This document shows, one piece after another, positions 21,501 to 32,900 of a stretch of DNA of 64,000 nt. Source of the stretch: Telopea speciosissima (lineage: Eukaryota; Streptophyta; Magnoliopsida; Proteales; Proteaceae); assembly GCF_018873765.1 (NCBI RefSeq), contig NC_057925.1, forward strand, positions 50,852,010 through 50,916,009. The letters run 5' to 3'. Both the position numbers and the translations under genes were made by a program. The notes beneath the pieces were generated by a model. The model searched no databases. It was not told where the DNA came from and worked only from the letters and a program-made list of their open reading frames with translations. The stretch's first letter is position 1. Each line of letters starts with the position of its first letter.

Positions 21501-23691
21501 ATGTATCCTCTTGCACAACTGAACAAACATGGAAAATTTTCAGATCCTGAAAAGGAGAAAATTCTCACTCCAGTCCCCTGCTCTTGCCACCCCCAAGGTT
21601 GTACATGCATGTACTCACGTGAAAACCCCAATCCTAACATGGGATTGTCTTAACAGTTGCAAAAGAAGACGATCTTTGAAGTTGCAAAAGCTAACATGAT
21701 GAGTTTTTGACCAGTGAATGCTACATGGGGTCCTTTCTTATTGGTGGTGGGAACATTCATTTTAATAACAATGGGAAATAAATGACATCACAAAGCCAAA
21801 GACCAATATTACTTTGCTAACCGTGGTAATAAAGTGTATTGGTTATTTACATCCTATACCAGCTTCATTAATATCCTTCAAATAGCAATTTAAATAAACC
21901 ATCAAATAGTGGATACAAGGAACATATTGAAAGAACATCAGTCAAGGCAATGCATAAGAAAATATTATCTTACCGAAATATTACCACCAATATCATTTTT
22001 TACGAGCGACATAGCAGCTCCAAATTTATCTGGCATTGTAAACAATCAATCATACTTCAGTTTATAAATCATGCTTCAACAAGAACTTAGAATTTTCTGT
22101 TTTAAGGGAGAATTTGGTGCATATCCTCCATGATACAACATGTAATTTAACACAGTTAAACTGATAGTCTATAATGTTGTGAAGCTGTAGAACCCGGGAA
22201 AAAGAAAAGCCTAAACCAAGTACATCTCTACACTATTCAAGAGTGAAAAAGTTACTGATTAGCAATGGGACAGCAAATCCTTCAGCATTTGTTAGATCTG
22301 TAGTATACTAGAGAAGAAAAGTGCACCTTAGCAATAGAGAATTGACGCTGTTTTCACACTCACAGCTGCATTTCAAAAGCAGTTTGCAACTTATTTGTAT
22401 AGAATTGATTCATTTACAAGTGTACATATCACTATAGCATAGCATTTATCAACTTATTTGGTTCTGCGGCCAATTTGGTTCATTTTTTATTTCATGCCCT
22501 AGGGTCTAGATGGAACATTGTAGCTTAAAGTACTTTTTGATTTATTGAATCATTATGAGATTAAGTTAAAGATTTCTTTACTTTTGGTAGCAGTCCAGAA
22601 GTTCTGATGGCATGAATTATAAGAACTCTAGTCATTAAGGGTAGTCTTGGGTGTTGGTTGTGATTTCCAGCAGGGTATCTTATTGTAATGGGACTTGATA
22701 TTTATTATCAAAATTTGATTAGAAAAATGCTAGTCTATTCAAAATATGAGTTGGTATAATCACATATAGAGGCCTGTAAGCAACTTCGTCTATAACTTTA
22801 ATTCATTGTGTCTGGTACAAAGCATCTGCCCATAAAAAATGCAGGGGAGCACTACATGACCAGCATAGGAAGCCCAAAGTTTTCTCGTTCAAAAGAACAT
22901 CAACACTTCCAATTCATCAAAACTACACAATCGAAGCCCAACCAATTGGAATCTTGATTTAAGAATTCAACTGTCTCCAAGAAAACCACCATAACAACTT
23001 GGACCATTAAGATTGAAGAGAACTCAATCCAATTCCAACCAGTCACTAGGAAATCCCTAATAAACCCTTCATTTCAAATTTCACTTGATCCAAGACCTAA
23101 TCTCTGTTGCCAGCCATACTTGAAACTCTATTATTTCCTAAAGATTTGAGTTCATTTTCTTCCTCCCACCGTCCAAATAAAAGTCCAATTTGTAGCTAAA
23201 ATATTTTTCTTAACATGGAAACTGCTTTTGGTATGCGTTTCTTGACTTAATCTTTGACTGCAGTATCGGAACATGCATTTCAAATGTAATAAAATATTAC
23301 TTGTAGAAAAGAAAAGAGTATTCTTCATAAAGAAAAATCAAAGTGACACTCAAAATATAATGGGAGTGCAATATAAGTTTTAAGTATCTATGCAAAGCAT
23401 AAGAAGATAATATTAAGCCTAATATAGAAGTCCATTGGCACTTGGCATTAAAATAAGATAAAAGCACTAGACATTGTCCTCAAACTATTACAGTCGGAAA
23501 ATTTATGGCACTTAAAACATGGTGAAGTCACAACAAACAAGCGACTCTATAACTGACAATTGAAAGATCGTACCTAAAACTGGCAATATGAGCTTGCAAA
23601 CTTCCAAGAAAGGCTTGGTCAGCATTTCCCCATTTTCAGACTTCACATGTTTCATTCCTTCCAAACAAGGGGTGAAAACGGTCCCCTCCAT
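18582..23691 (-). CDS. GLTP1: Glycolipid transfer protein (GLTP-fold), 202 aa
   Basis: This is a cytosolic carrier that moves glycosphingolipids (glucosylceramide in plants) between membranes. Six exons on the minus strand join in phase: 23691-23574, 22029-21974, 20494-20364, 19961-19826, 19384-19253 and 18617-18582. They total 609 nt including the stop, giving 202 residues, the usual length of plant GLTP1. The protein begins MEGTVFTPCLEGMKHVKS. The GLTP head-group site is intact: the Asp and Asn of VKNDIGGNIS with the following RLE, Trp in GLLWLTR, and His in KKWHGWLASSSFTV. The C-terminus is HKFLASVGMDSLKAS. An acceptor-like tgcag just upstream of the ATG (ending at 23703) suggests the start codon lies at the head of the second transcribed exon, with the leader nearer 24.7 kb. 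Introns contain two SINEs and an RTE tail. No disabling change is seen, so I expect a working gene. Confidence 0.95.
18690..18985 (+). mobile_element. RTE-type LINE 3' tail
   Basis: It ends in tgtgtagccgactccatttagttgggataagg, the RTE tail signature also seen at 5.9 kb. The preceding C/T-rich 3' UTR includes catatcctactcaattcc. It lies in the last intron of the glycolipid transfer protein gene, opposite in strand. No target duplication was resolved. Confidence 0.6.
20125..20280 (-). mobile_element. tRNA-derived SINE (Au-like) in a GLTP intron
   Basis: Read on the minus strand, the element starts with a tRNA-like head (cttggcgcgttggtcaagtg, then ggtcacgggttcaagtcctgg, a good B box) and ends gtgcactgggtacggcc. 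It is inserted in the same orientation as the host gene, between exons 3 and 4. Confidence 0.8.
21265..21432 (-). mobile_element. tRNA-derived SINE (Au-like), near full length
   Basis: This is the best-preserved SINE in the window. On the minus strand it runs from ggtgggccttggtgcaacgg through gaccaagaggtcacgggttcg, ctctccgcgaaagcaggggt and ccccacagtggcgggagcc to gtgcactgggtacaccc. It lies in the intron between exons 2 and 3 of the glycolipid transfer protein gene, in the same orientation. Confidence 0.85.
22030..23573 (-). other. GLTP intron 1, no further feature
   Basis: This is the long intron between the first two coding exons of the glycolipid transfer protein gene. It is AT-rich, and I see no exon or recognisable transposon in it. 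Confidence 0.5.
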
Positions 23692-23706
23692 TGTTACAAT
23701 TTCTGC

Positions 23707-25019
23707 ACTTAATGGAATGCAGATCAATTTTAATATTGCATCAAAAGATTCTGATCACACAAAGCATGGAGCAGAAAGAAAGGCAACATATACTGGAGAA
23801 AATATTTTGTTTTTCTTTCCCTTTTCTTTTAATAAATTTGGTGAGGAAGAAGCAGGGGAGTGGTTAGTGAGTTAGTCATAAAGCAGTTGAAGATGGACTT
23901 TGAGCCTGCCCTGAGGTATCAATAGGAACTGAATTCAGAACTTACTAGACCAGCATATTCAGTGGGTGCATTGTGCGGATACCGATAGGTATGAAATCCA
24001 GAGGGATCAAAGGGAAACCATTGATGAAAACACATTATATCCACAGAGTTAAATTCTTGAAGATCAAATTTGGTTTGCACCAAAATAAAACAGGAGGGGA
24101 CATAATTTCGGAAATCCATTTCTTTAGTAGGAGAATTACAAGAATTGTCAATCAAAGCAATGACGGGTATCCGGGGAATAAGCATCGGCTAATCAACAAA
24201 GGCCTAAATTAGAAATGACAGGTTAAAATGCTGGTCAATGCATCCTGAAAAGACACCATAAGTGATTAAAAAATTTAAAGCTGATAGTCAGATATAGGCA
24301 TCAACAAGCACAAAAGGAGCTAAGGCAGAAACTCCCATTCCACCATAGGTGCAATTGAGGGGTTGAAAACGGATAATACACGAAAACTGCAGGTCTACAC
24401 CAAGGATCTACATATTATGAGCCATCAATTCTATCAGATCTAGCAATAATGGGGTGCCCAACATCAAAAGAAAATTAGAATTCGAAGCCAAACATCTTAA
24501 ATTCATCTCTGTCCTAGACATCCAAGGAGTGAAACGTTCAGGCATTTAAGGAGATTAAAGCTTCATTTAAATATACAATAATTCTACCAAAAGAAATCCA
24601 AAGAAACAGAGATAATTACCGAGTGATTACACTGTTTCACGACCCTCAGAAAACTTAGTTCGTTGAATCAAACAAAACGAGAGATCGAACCTTCCCTCTG
24701 ATCCGAAGTCGAAGGAAATGATGAATGAAGATTGCCCAAAATGACTTACCCAATTGAGACAGAAAATCTTTTTGAACAGATTATAGATCAATAAAGAGAA
24801 ACGGAAGTCAACTAGATTAAGATTGAGAAGGACTGGATTGTCTGGAGAATCAGATTCAATTCAAATACAGAAGAACCCCCAGCTCTCGTAACACTAACAG
24901 GTGCTTTTCATGAAGAGAGAGAAATCTCTTGCCACGTTCTTCGAATGTAATGTTGTAGTTTAGAGGAAGCGTCAAAAGTTTGTTGTTCGCACGTATCTCG
25001 GAATGTCTAAAATATAATA
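23707..25019 (-). other. Upstream region and presumed leader of the GLTP gene
   Basis: No conserved protein is encoded. The leader exon and promoter of the GLTP gene probably lie here, perhaps near 24.6-24.9 kb, but I could not place the start. Short frames near 23.9-24.2 kb have no family match. Confidence 0.35.
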
Positions 25020-25555
25020 AGGGGTGCAAGTTTGGCCCTGAAGGCCTGAAGCCGCCCTGAGTCCGTACAGGGCTTGGGTGGAGATATCTTGACGTTGAGG
25101 GCGGGCCAGAGTCAGGAATTTCTGGCTCTGAGTCAGGGTCGGACTGGATCAGGGTTGAGGCCTCGGGAGCCCCGGCTCGGGCCAACCCGACCCTATCCTC
25201 TATTTTTTGTTTTTGTTCTTGTTCTCGGCCCAACCCGTCCTGTCCTCTATTTTTTGTTCTTGTTCTTGTTCTTTCTTCTTCCTTCTTCCTTCTTTCTTTT
25301 CTTCTTATTCCCAGCCTAGCAAGCCCATGCATCTTCCTTTCCCAGCTTGCCCAGCCCATGCATCTCCATCCCTCCCCATGGCTTAGGCCAATCAGGGTCA
25401 GTCCGGCCCCGCCCGACCCTGAGGGCGGGTCAGGTTTGAATTTTTCTGGCCCTGAGTCAGGGCCGGGTTGGGCCTAGGCCCAGCTAAAGGGACTCAGGAT
25501 TGGGCTAGGGTTTTAAAAGGCCTAACCCAATCCGACCCTATTGCAGCTCTAGTCT
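25020..25555. mobile_element. Possible hAT-like non-autonomous element rich in gcccgaccctgag words
   Basis: Blocks such as gggcgggccagagtcagg at the left and gggcgggtcaggtttgaa plus ctggccctgagtcaggg at the right recur, together with reversed copies (aacccgaccctatcc). The core holds a TTCTTG/TTC tract. The left end gggtgcaa and right end, reversed, agctgcaa are weak inverted ends. The two overlapping frames here reflect the repeat composition. Confidence 0.4.
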
Positions 25556-25656
25556 AAATGATACGTTTATAGGTGGGACCCAAGTTTAATGAATGAGAAT
25601 CCATTCACCGTGGGGCTTCGGATGCACACGAAGGGTATTTTAGGTAATATATTAAA

Positions 25657-25795
25657 TGCCAAATGTTCTTTGCGCTGGGGGCACAGGCTGCGCCCAGACA
25701 CATGGGGGGTGGGCGAAATGACTACCCTACCCCACTGAATGGCAAGCCCATGTGTCTGGGCACATGTTGCACTGCGGCACAGAGAACATCAGCCC
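25657..25795. mobile_element. Foldback MITE, 139 bp, 9-bp target duplication
   Basis: The arms pair: atgttctttgcgctggggg and gcccagacacatgggg on the left, and on the right, reversed, atgttctctgtgccgcag and gcccagacacatgggc. The element is flanked by the exact 9-bp repeat tatattaaa at 25648-25656 and 25796-25804. A 9-bp duplication points to a Mutator-type transposase as the source of mobility. Confidence 0.75.
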
Positions 25796-26139
25796 TATAT
25801 TAAAATCTCATAGGGGCTTGTGAACTCTACGAGAGTGAAGTGAACCTTAAAAACTTTGTCGTGTATTTTGAACCTTTTTGTTTGGGGTAAAGCATTTAGA
25901 ATCTAGCACCTGTTTGTATTTGTCCCTTGTCTTACTCGAAAAGTTCTTTACATTAGAGGTATAAAAAGATTGGGAAAAAGAATGCTAGACATGGTTCTTG
26001 CCCCTGCATTGATGCTAGTGCTACACAATGAGATAGCGATCTCTTTTCCAAAAAGATTTTTTTTTTAAATTAATTGAAACTAATTTATTATTTTGTCATT
26101 ATCAAAAGCCGTTATTATTATATACATATATATATTTTT

Positions 26140-26290
26140 AAGGAGAAATGCTTACTGTGAAGGTGAAGTACCCACGCCCAGACACAAGGGAGCAAAATGA
26201 CCATACTACCCCCATGAAAGGCTAAAATGGGTCTTATTATTGATGCCTTAACGCACACAAGAGCATTGCCTCCCCCACAATAAACTCTTC
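26140..26290. mobile_element. Diverged foldback element
   Basis: The left end (aggagaaatgcttactgtg) and the right end reversed (gggaggcaatgctcttgtg) match imperfectly. The core carries cgcccagacacaaggg and gcaaaatgaccatactacccc, words shared with the foldbacks at 25.7 and 28.1 kb. Ends are approximate. Confidence 0.45.
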
Positions 26291-26325
26291 CTCATTTTTC
26301 AAATGTACATGTGAAATAACAATAT

Positions 26326-26474
26326 GGGAAAAAGATCTCTACTTGGTGGTGTTTACTATGCCACCAAGTATGGGCCAATGCACGCTTGGGTATCTACTCA
26401 GGGGGCAGAGGTGTCATCTCACGATGCCCTATGAGAGGGCGTAGGAAAAACCACCAAGTAGAGATCTTTTCCCC
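26326..26474. mobile_element. Foldback MITE, 149 bp, 9-bp target duplication
   Basis: The terminal inverted repeats are nearly perfect: gggaaaaagatctctacttgg and its reverse complement ending agagatcttttcccc, both continuing into tggt. The exact 9-bp repeat taacaatat flanks it at 26317-26325 and 26475-26483. There is no coding capacity. It is consistent with a Mutator-type MITE. Confidence 0.85.
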
Positions 26475-26574
26475 TAACAATATTTACCCTCATTGAATTT
26501 TAAAAAATGTGTTAGATTCCTCAGGGGTGTCAATAAGAAAATCCCTATATTAATCGTGACAAATGCCTTCCCCC

Positions 26575-26675
26575 CATGGTTTGAGGTATTGGATCGGATC
26601 GGCCGATTTTGGCTTGATCAAATCGGTATCGGCCAAGACCGATCCCGATATCGATCTGATCCAGCTGTACAGACA
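26575..26675. repeat. Short repeat rich in gatcgg words
   Basis: The run ggatcggatcggccgatttt is followed by aatcggtatcggcc and gaccgatcccgatatcgatc, which pair with it in reverse. The same word class appears near 16.0-16.6 kb. It is probably a fragment of a larger non-autonomous element. Confidence 0.35.
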
Positions 26676-28109
26676 GGGATAAAAATGTAAAAAAATAGTT
26701 TTATTATAAAAAAACAGGGACATAAGTTATGATCCTTTAACACGTGGCAGGCTCATAACTTACAAAGGATCTGAATCGAGTTGAGTGAGACTGCAACAAT
26801 GTGAAATCAGATACTTATTAGAGTGCCCCAAATTCCAAGTTGAAGTTACAAAGGAGTCTGAGGATTCATGGTGGTTACCGTTACACTGTTGCCTTTAATA
26901 GCCAATGATAATTATAAGACCAAAGAAAGGCTAAAGGTCTCACGACCGATTGCCCAAATTTCTACTTGGTGGCAAATCAGATACAGCTCAAATTTTGTGT
27001 ATTGATAGACCCAAGGTCTCCAATTTACATGTCAAATTTAAGCTTGAACAAAATTCATCAAATGGCAAAATGCTTTGAAAATCTCAAAAGACGCATGAAC
27101 AAAAATAGGAGGGTATTTGATTAAGTTCAAGTATGGAATTTAACATGTAATCAATCCATTAGATTTACAACTAACCCAAATATCCAAAAATTAGTTGCCC
27201 AAAACATGGTTAGCAGAAACATATTCCGGTTTTTAATTGATGTAATCACGTTTTGCAATGGCACACATTCCCCTTTTAAACATGTTTAAAACATTTTTTC
27301 GTTTTTTTTTCTTTTTCTTTTTTTGGTTGAGAACTTAGACTTGTTGAACTATGACTTATTTAAGTGACCATATCTCTCTCTGCCAAGCTCTGGTCAACCT
27401 GATTCTTTCATCAACGTAAATCTAACTTGGAGGGCTATACTTCTCATGCTATCACCTTTGAATTCATGTTCAATGCACAAACCCCGAAGTTGAGCTACAA
27501 ACCAATTGCTGAAAAGGGTTTCTAAAACATTGATTCCCAACTCGAATTGAACATGCATCATTCTAAAAGTGTATTGATTGTATTGACAACAATGAACAAC
27601 ACTATAGCCAAGTCACATTGTTCAGTAAGGCTTTGGACTATTTTTTTTTTTTTTCAAATGATGTATGAATTTAGAATTGTATTTTGAATGATATCTCTTG
27701 GAACTTATAATAGGTTTTGAAATATAATATGCATTAATGTTGGATGTTATAAAAGTTTTGAAACATTAGATATAAACAGTCAAGTTATAATTCCTTAATT
27801 TATATGAGTATATTACTTTTTTTTTAATCCCCTTTTTTTCAATTCATGAAAAGGTGAACTCAGCGTGAGAACCAGAGGATTGCAAAAATCCACCAATTAG
27901 CTTATATGAGAGGTGGCATCATTTAAGACACTAAAACAATGTCACCAAAACAACAACTCAACCTTATCACAACTAAATGGAGTTGGCGAATCTGACTCTA
28001 ACACAGGCCTGGTCTAAGGCTGAGATTTCAAAACTTGGATTCGAGCTGGGCTAAGCCTTGGTGAGGCTTCGATTTGAAGCCAGCCCGGATCAGCCCTATA
28101 AATGGTATA
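26676..28109. other. Intergenic, mostly featureless; RTE tail fragment on minus strand
   Basis: At about 27960-28005, caaccttatcacaactaaatggagttgg is the reverse complement of the RTE 3' tail signature, so a short RTE remnant lies on the minus strand. The rest shows no gene or clear repeat. Confidence 0.45.
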
Positions 28110-28284
28110 GGGAAAGAGAATGCCACCTGGTCGTGCAGCATAAACAGCCACTACGCCCTGACATAGGGGTGCACAAAATGACCGCCACACCCCCTAGAAC
28201 CCCAAAAATGATCAGGGGTGTGGAGGTCATTTTGTGGGCCCTTGTGTCAAGGCACAAGGGCGGTGTGGTGGCATTCTTTCTCCC
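28110..28284. mobile_element. Foldback MITE, 175 bp
   Basis: The termini gggaaagagaatgccacc and ggtggcattctttctccc are reverse complements apart from one extra base. The inner arms contain cgccctgacataggggtgc, aaaatgaccgccacacccc and, reversed on the right, aaaatgacctccacacccc. No clear target duplication was found. Confidence 0.75.
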
Positions 28285-29097
28285 TAATATTTAGTGTGAA
28301 GGGAAATATGTTAAAAGAAAGAGCATAACATAATGCAACAGCCAAAAAGGCTAACCACTGGGGCATCCCCAAACTAAGACAACAAATTATCAAAATGATG
28401 ATACATAATAAACTAAGGAGGGTTCTTATCAAAAAAATAAAGCTAAGGCAGGGTGGAAAACAACTACCAAATATCAAAAAAATTTATACATCAAAATAAC
28501 AACGGGGAAGAAACAACTATCAAAATTAGGAAGGGGGATAGAAAAGAAACAACGATACAACATCAGATGGTAAGAGGGGGAAAAATAAATGGGAGATCCC
28601 AAGAAAAGGCAAGATGCATGTTTCTATGAGTGTTAGAACTCATAGTATGTATGGGAAGAAACTAGTTATCTCAAAAGAAACCATTTTAAGTAGAAATTGT
28701 ATCAATGAGATGTTTGCTTGGTCCTCTATCGCATGGACTAACTCATGTACGACAATATGACAAATAGTGAAACATTATACTTCAATAGGCACAGTGACAA
28801 GGAAGAAAATCTAATCTATTTATACTATGAGGCAATTAGGAGGATGGATAGTACAACAGTTCATAACTCAAAAGGCACTTGAACCCAGCACAGCACAAAG
28901 GAGACTTATTTAGCTAACTGATCTTAATATGGGGTATTTGGAGGGAAAAAAGCTTGGATTAAACTCAAACAAAAGAACTCAGTGTATAAGGGCATTTCAG
29001 TAATACCCTCAGGGAAAGATAAGATTCAGTCATCCAGGAAACCAACAGTTCATTCACTTTTTCGGTGCTCAACACCAACAGTTCATAATTATTATTA
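28285..29097. other. Intergenic, no feature seen
   Basis: A-rich DNA lies downstream of the TBC-domain gene. No coding match or transposon end was recognised. Confidence 0.35.
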
Positions 29098-29245
29098 GGG
29101 AAAAGTATCTCTGACCCTTTGGGGTTTCCTACTCGCCCTCACAGAAATTTTTCTTTTTTCTTTTTTCTATTTTCCTAAAAGATAAGATTTAATTATTCTC
29201 TGTGAAAGGGTGTAGGATACCCTGGTGGCTCAGAGAACCCTTGCC
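29098..29245. mobile_element. Foldback MITE, 148 bp, candidate 9-bp target duplication
   Basis: The left arm (gggaaaagtatctctgaccc, ggggtttcctac) pairs with the right arm read in reverse (aagggttctctgagcc, agggtatcctac). The flanks are ttattatta at 29089-29097 and 29246-29254, but this is an ATT-rich context, so the duplication is less decisive. It is closely related to the element at 45.8 kb: both contain gatttaattattctctgtgaa. Confidence 0.7.
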
Positions 29246-29689
29246 TTATTATTAGTACAATTATTATTATTATTATTATTACAATTATTATTATTATTAT
29301 GTGGTTTCTTGTGTATCCTACTAGCTTCAATTTTACATACTTCAAATTCAGAGAGATGTCAAATAAAATAATATCCCAAAAAAATTAAAATAAAAATGGA
29401 GAAACCTGCTTATCATGACAACAAAGATGAAAAAAAATTTACAAACAAAAAGGCAAGAAAAGAAAACCCCAGTGTGGTGTTGATTTCTTCAGTGATAGTC
29501 TTCTTTTTTGTGGTAAGCAACTACAGCTAAATTAGTGTCAAGAAGTCCTGAAACAAAGTGATGGCTTGAAACACTACCTATGATTTCTTAGCCTGCACAC
29601 AACAATACACCATAAGATGATTGAATTTGCAAAATCCCGTCTATATTAAAAAAATAGAAACTATTTCTCAACTTTAACGGTATAAAATT

Positions 29690-29900
29690 TTAAAAATTGA
29701 GAAGAATGGAACTTTCCTTGCTCAAGTACTTCTTGTGGACCTTCAATGCCTCACGACATGCCTTTTTTGCATCTAAATTTCCAGTTATATCATTCAGGAT
29801 CTGATAAGAAAGCCATACTGTCAGATTTATGTGGATGTACATCCATGAGAGTATCGTCCATTCATTTACATCTATACATACACACCAGGAGAAAAAGACA

Positions 29901-29945
<45 letters not shown>

Positions 29946-32900
29946 GACAACATCATCCAGACCGGTAGCCTCCTTCAACAAACGCTTATTCTTGGCCTCA
30001 AGAACACCCGCCATAAGGAAAACAGACAAAGCAGCTTGTTGATCAAGTGAACTACTCTTTACAATTTTCCTCTCAAATTTGCCATATTGCTTTAGCGGCT
30101 TGTCTTTTCCCTTGGATGCGGCACCGTTATTCGTAGTTGTGCTTGGGTCCTCATATTGTGAGAAGATGTTTGGATTATATTCCATAGCCCACATCAACTG
30201 AAATCAATCTTTATTACTTCCAATCACAATAATAATGAGTATCTAAACCCGAAACAATAACTGCCATGTGACTATGGAGGAAATAAGGTCTTCAAAAAAA
30301 AAAGAGACGAGCAACAAGTTTGAAAAGAAAATAGAGAATCATGCTTCATTTGGGGGGGTGTGAAGGAGCAGGGAGTGGAGAAGATGAAATCTTCAACCGT
30401 CAAGGCATAAGGTCTAAAAGCAAAGGCTTCTAAATTGAATAGAACCCATTTCCTAAGCAGCACTTCAACTCTATTAACAGCTGCTTCTCACCTCCCAAAG
30501 GTAGATTGCATCCATGAATGAGAGCTCTCTACGGAAAAGTACCATCAGCATTCGGAATGCAAACAAATATTCCCCTCCATCTATGTTCTCTGCCACCAAA
30601 ACATCCCATATCAGCATTTTGATCGGCGCATTGCATGTATGCTAAATATGAAAGTCAGGATAGTTTGATTGGTGAAATGAAAAGCATAGATTCGGAAGGT
30701 CATCTAGAATCAGAGTTTATTATTAAAGTCATATATCTTGCGAACAAATCATTCATACAGCTTATAAATGAAAGTAGATGATTTACTTTATCACCTAGAA
30801 ACTTTTTATGGGAAAATGACCAAAGATTAGAAATGTTTTCAATCCACTCCTCCTAGCAGCCAGCAGAAGCAAGACTTGCACCAAGTTATGGCCCTCTTAC
30901 AAACTTTCACAGGAAAAGATGGAATTCATTATATATGTGCATCATTTGCTAAATATATTCTAACAAACGGGAAAAAGAAGAGAAGGAACCGAGGAATCCA
31001 TCAGAATGTGGGACTTTGATGTTTTCAGCATGGACAAGAGTCCATGCAACATTGATTTTGACTGATCAGTGCAGCTACTGCAATCTTCAAATTTCAACCA
31101 AATTTAATTGGGGCATCATGTGTTGACACCTACGTTAAAGATTTTAGCCTTGAACCAAGTCTATGTGCCAAAACCTTTTAACCTTTTGCCCTCTTATCTA
31201 TGACTTCTGGTGCATAGTATCACGGTGTTTAGACGACCCAAGGCGTTGGAGGAGGCTTGGACGCAAGGTGACACCCACAAGGCAACCAAGGCGCTAGACG
31301 CCTTGACATTTGACAACTATGTTCTGGGTAAAAAGTTCTATCACAGTTTCTTCATTTATTTACATTTTTTCCCCTTTTGTACTCTATTTTCATAGTTTGC
31401 ACTTGTAGTCTGCTACAACAATAATAGAAGTCAAGAAGAGGAAAGGAGGAAGAGGAATAAGAAGAGGTTGTGCAGAAAAGAGTTATGGGGCATTGATTCC
31501 TCTGCTCTATATTCACACATTAGATAAAATAAAAGTAGGATTACATAAATGCCCTTTACTAGCATGTAATACACATATGTGTGTATTCCCCATTCTACCC
31601 TCATAATTTGTACTCTAACACTCCCCCTCAAGCTGAAGTTAAAATGTCATATACACCCAGCTTGCTCAAGAGGGTATGGGACTGCAATGAGTTGATTCTT
31701 TTGGTGAACACATTAGCTAGTTGATTACCTGTTTTCACAAAGGGAGTGCAAATGTAACTGAAATCAATATTTTCCTTGATGAAGTATCGATTAACTTCAA
31801 TATGTTTCATAGAATCATGTTGCACAAGATTATGAGCTATGCTAATGGCAGCCTTGTTGTCACAATACAACTGCATGGAGCCCTCAGTCTCAAACCCCAA
31901 TTCTTGAACTACTTTCTTGAACCATAGGAGTTCACAGACTCCATGTGTCATGGCTCTAAATTCTGACTCTGCACTTGATTTAGACACCACAAATTGCTTT
32001 TTCCTTCTTCAGGTAACCTGGTTCCTACATACAAAGGGGTGTAATATCCTGATGTAGACCTTCCATCCGCAACAGAGCCTGCCCGATCAGCTTTAGTGAA
32101 CCCCTCGATTTTCATATGGTCATGTCTAGTGAACAATAGTTTTTTCCCTGGATGGACTTCAAGTAACTAAGATTACAATACACAAAACAAATAAATGCCC
32201 ACTCATAGGCGTGTGCATGACCTGACTCACTACCCCAACAGCATAAGCAATATGTAGACGAGTAAGGAAGAGATAGATCAACTTCCCTGCATCAACTAAA
32301 GGACGACCATCGTCATCACCTAGTTTATAATTTTAACCAACAGGTGAGCCGACGGGTTTACAACCCAATAACTGTCTCCTTTAGAAGGTCCAACACAAAT
32401 TTTCTCTGACAAATATTTATGCCCTTTTTTTACCTTGACAATTCAATTCCCAAGAAGTATTTCAAGGGACCAAGGTCCTCAATCTCAAACTGTGGAGCTA
32501 AGTAGGATTTCAGTCTCTTTTTTTCCTCTCGGTCATTCCCAGTTACTACAATAACATCCACACAGATAATTAGGGTTGTAATATTACCACTACCTTGACA
32601 GATGAACAGTGTATGGTCAGCTTGACTTTGTGTGTATCCATTATTCATAATAGCCTATCTAAACCTTTCAAACCAAGCCTTTGGAGACTATTTCAGACTG
32701 TAGAGAGCTTTCATAAGGTGGCACACTTTACCTTCAGTTGTAGGAAACTTGAAGCCCAAAGTGACTTACATATACACTTCCTCTACTAAGACCCTACGAA
32801 GAAATGCATTCTTTACATCCAACTGATACAATGGCCAGTCCTAGTTGGCAGTCATTGATAAAAGGACTCCTATCGAGTTGTGCAAAGCCACTGGAGCAAA

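Noticed and set aside
25074-25359. Overlapping Arg/Glu-rich and Phe/Leu-rich frames
   Set aside because: They are produced by a TTCTTG/TTC tract and repeated words in a likely non-autonomous element.
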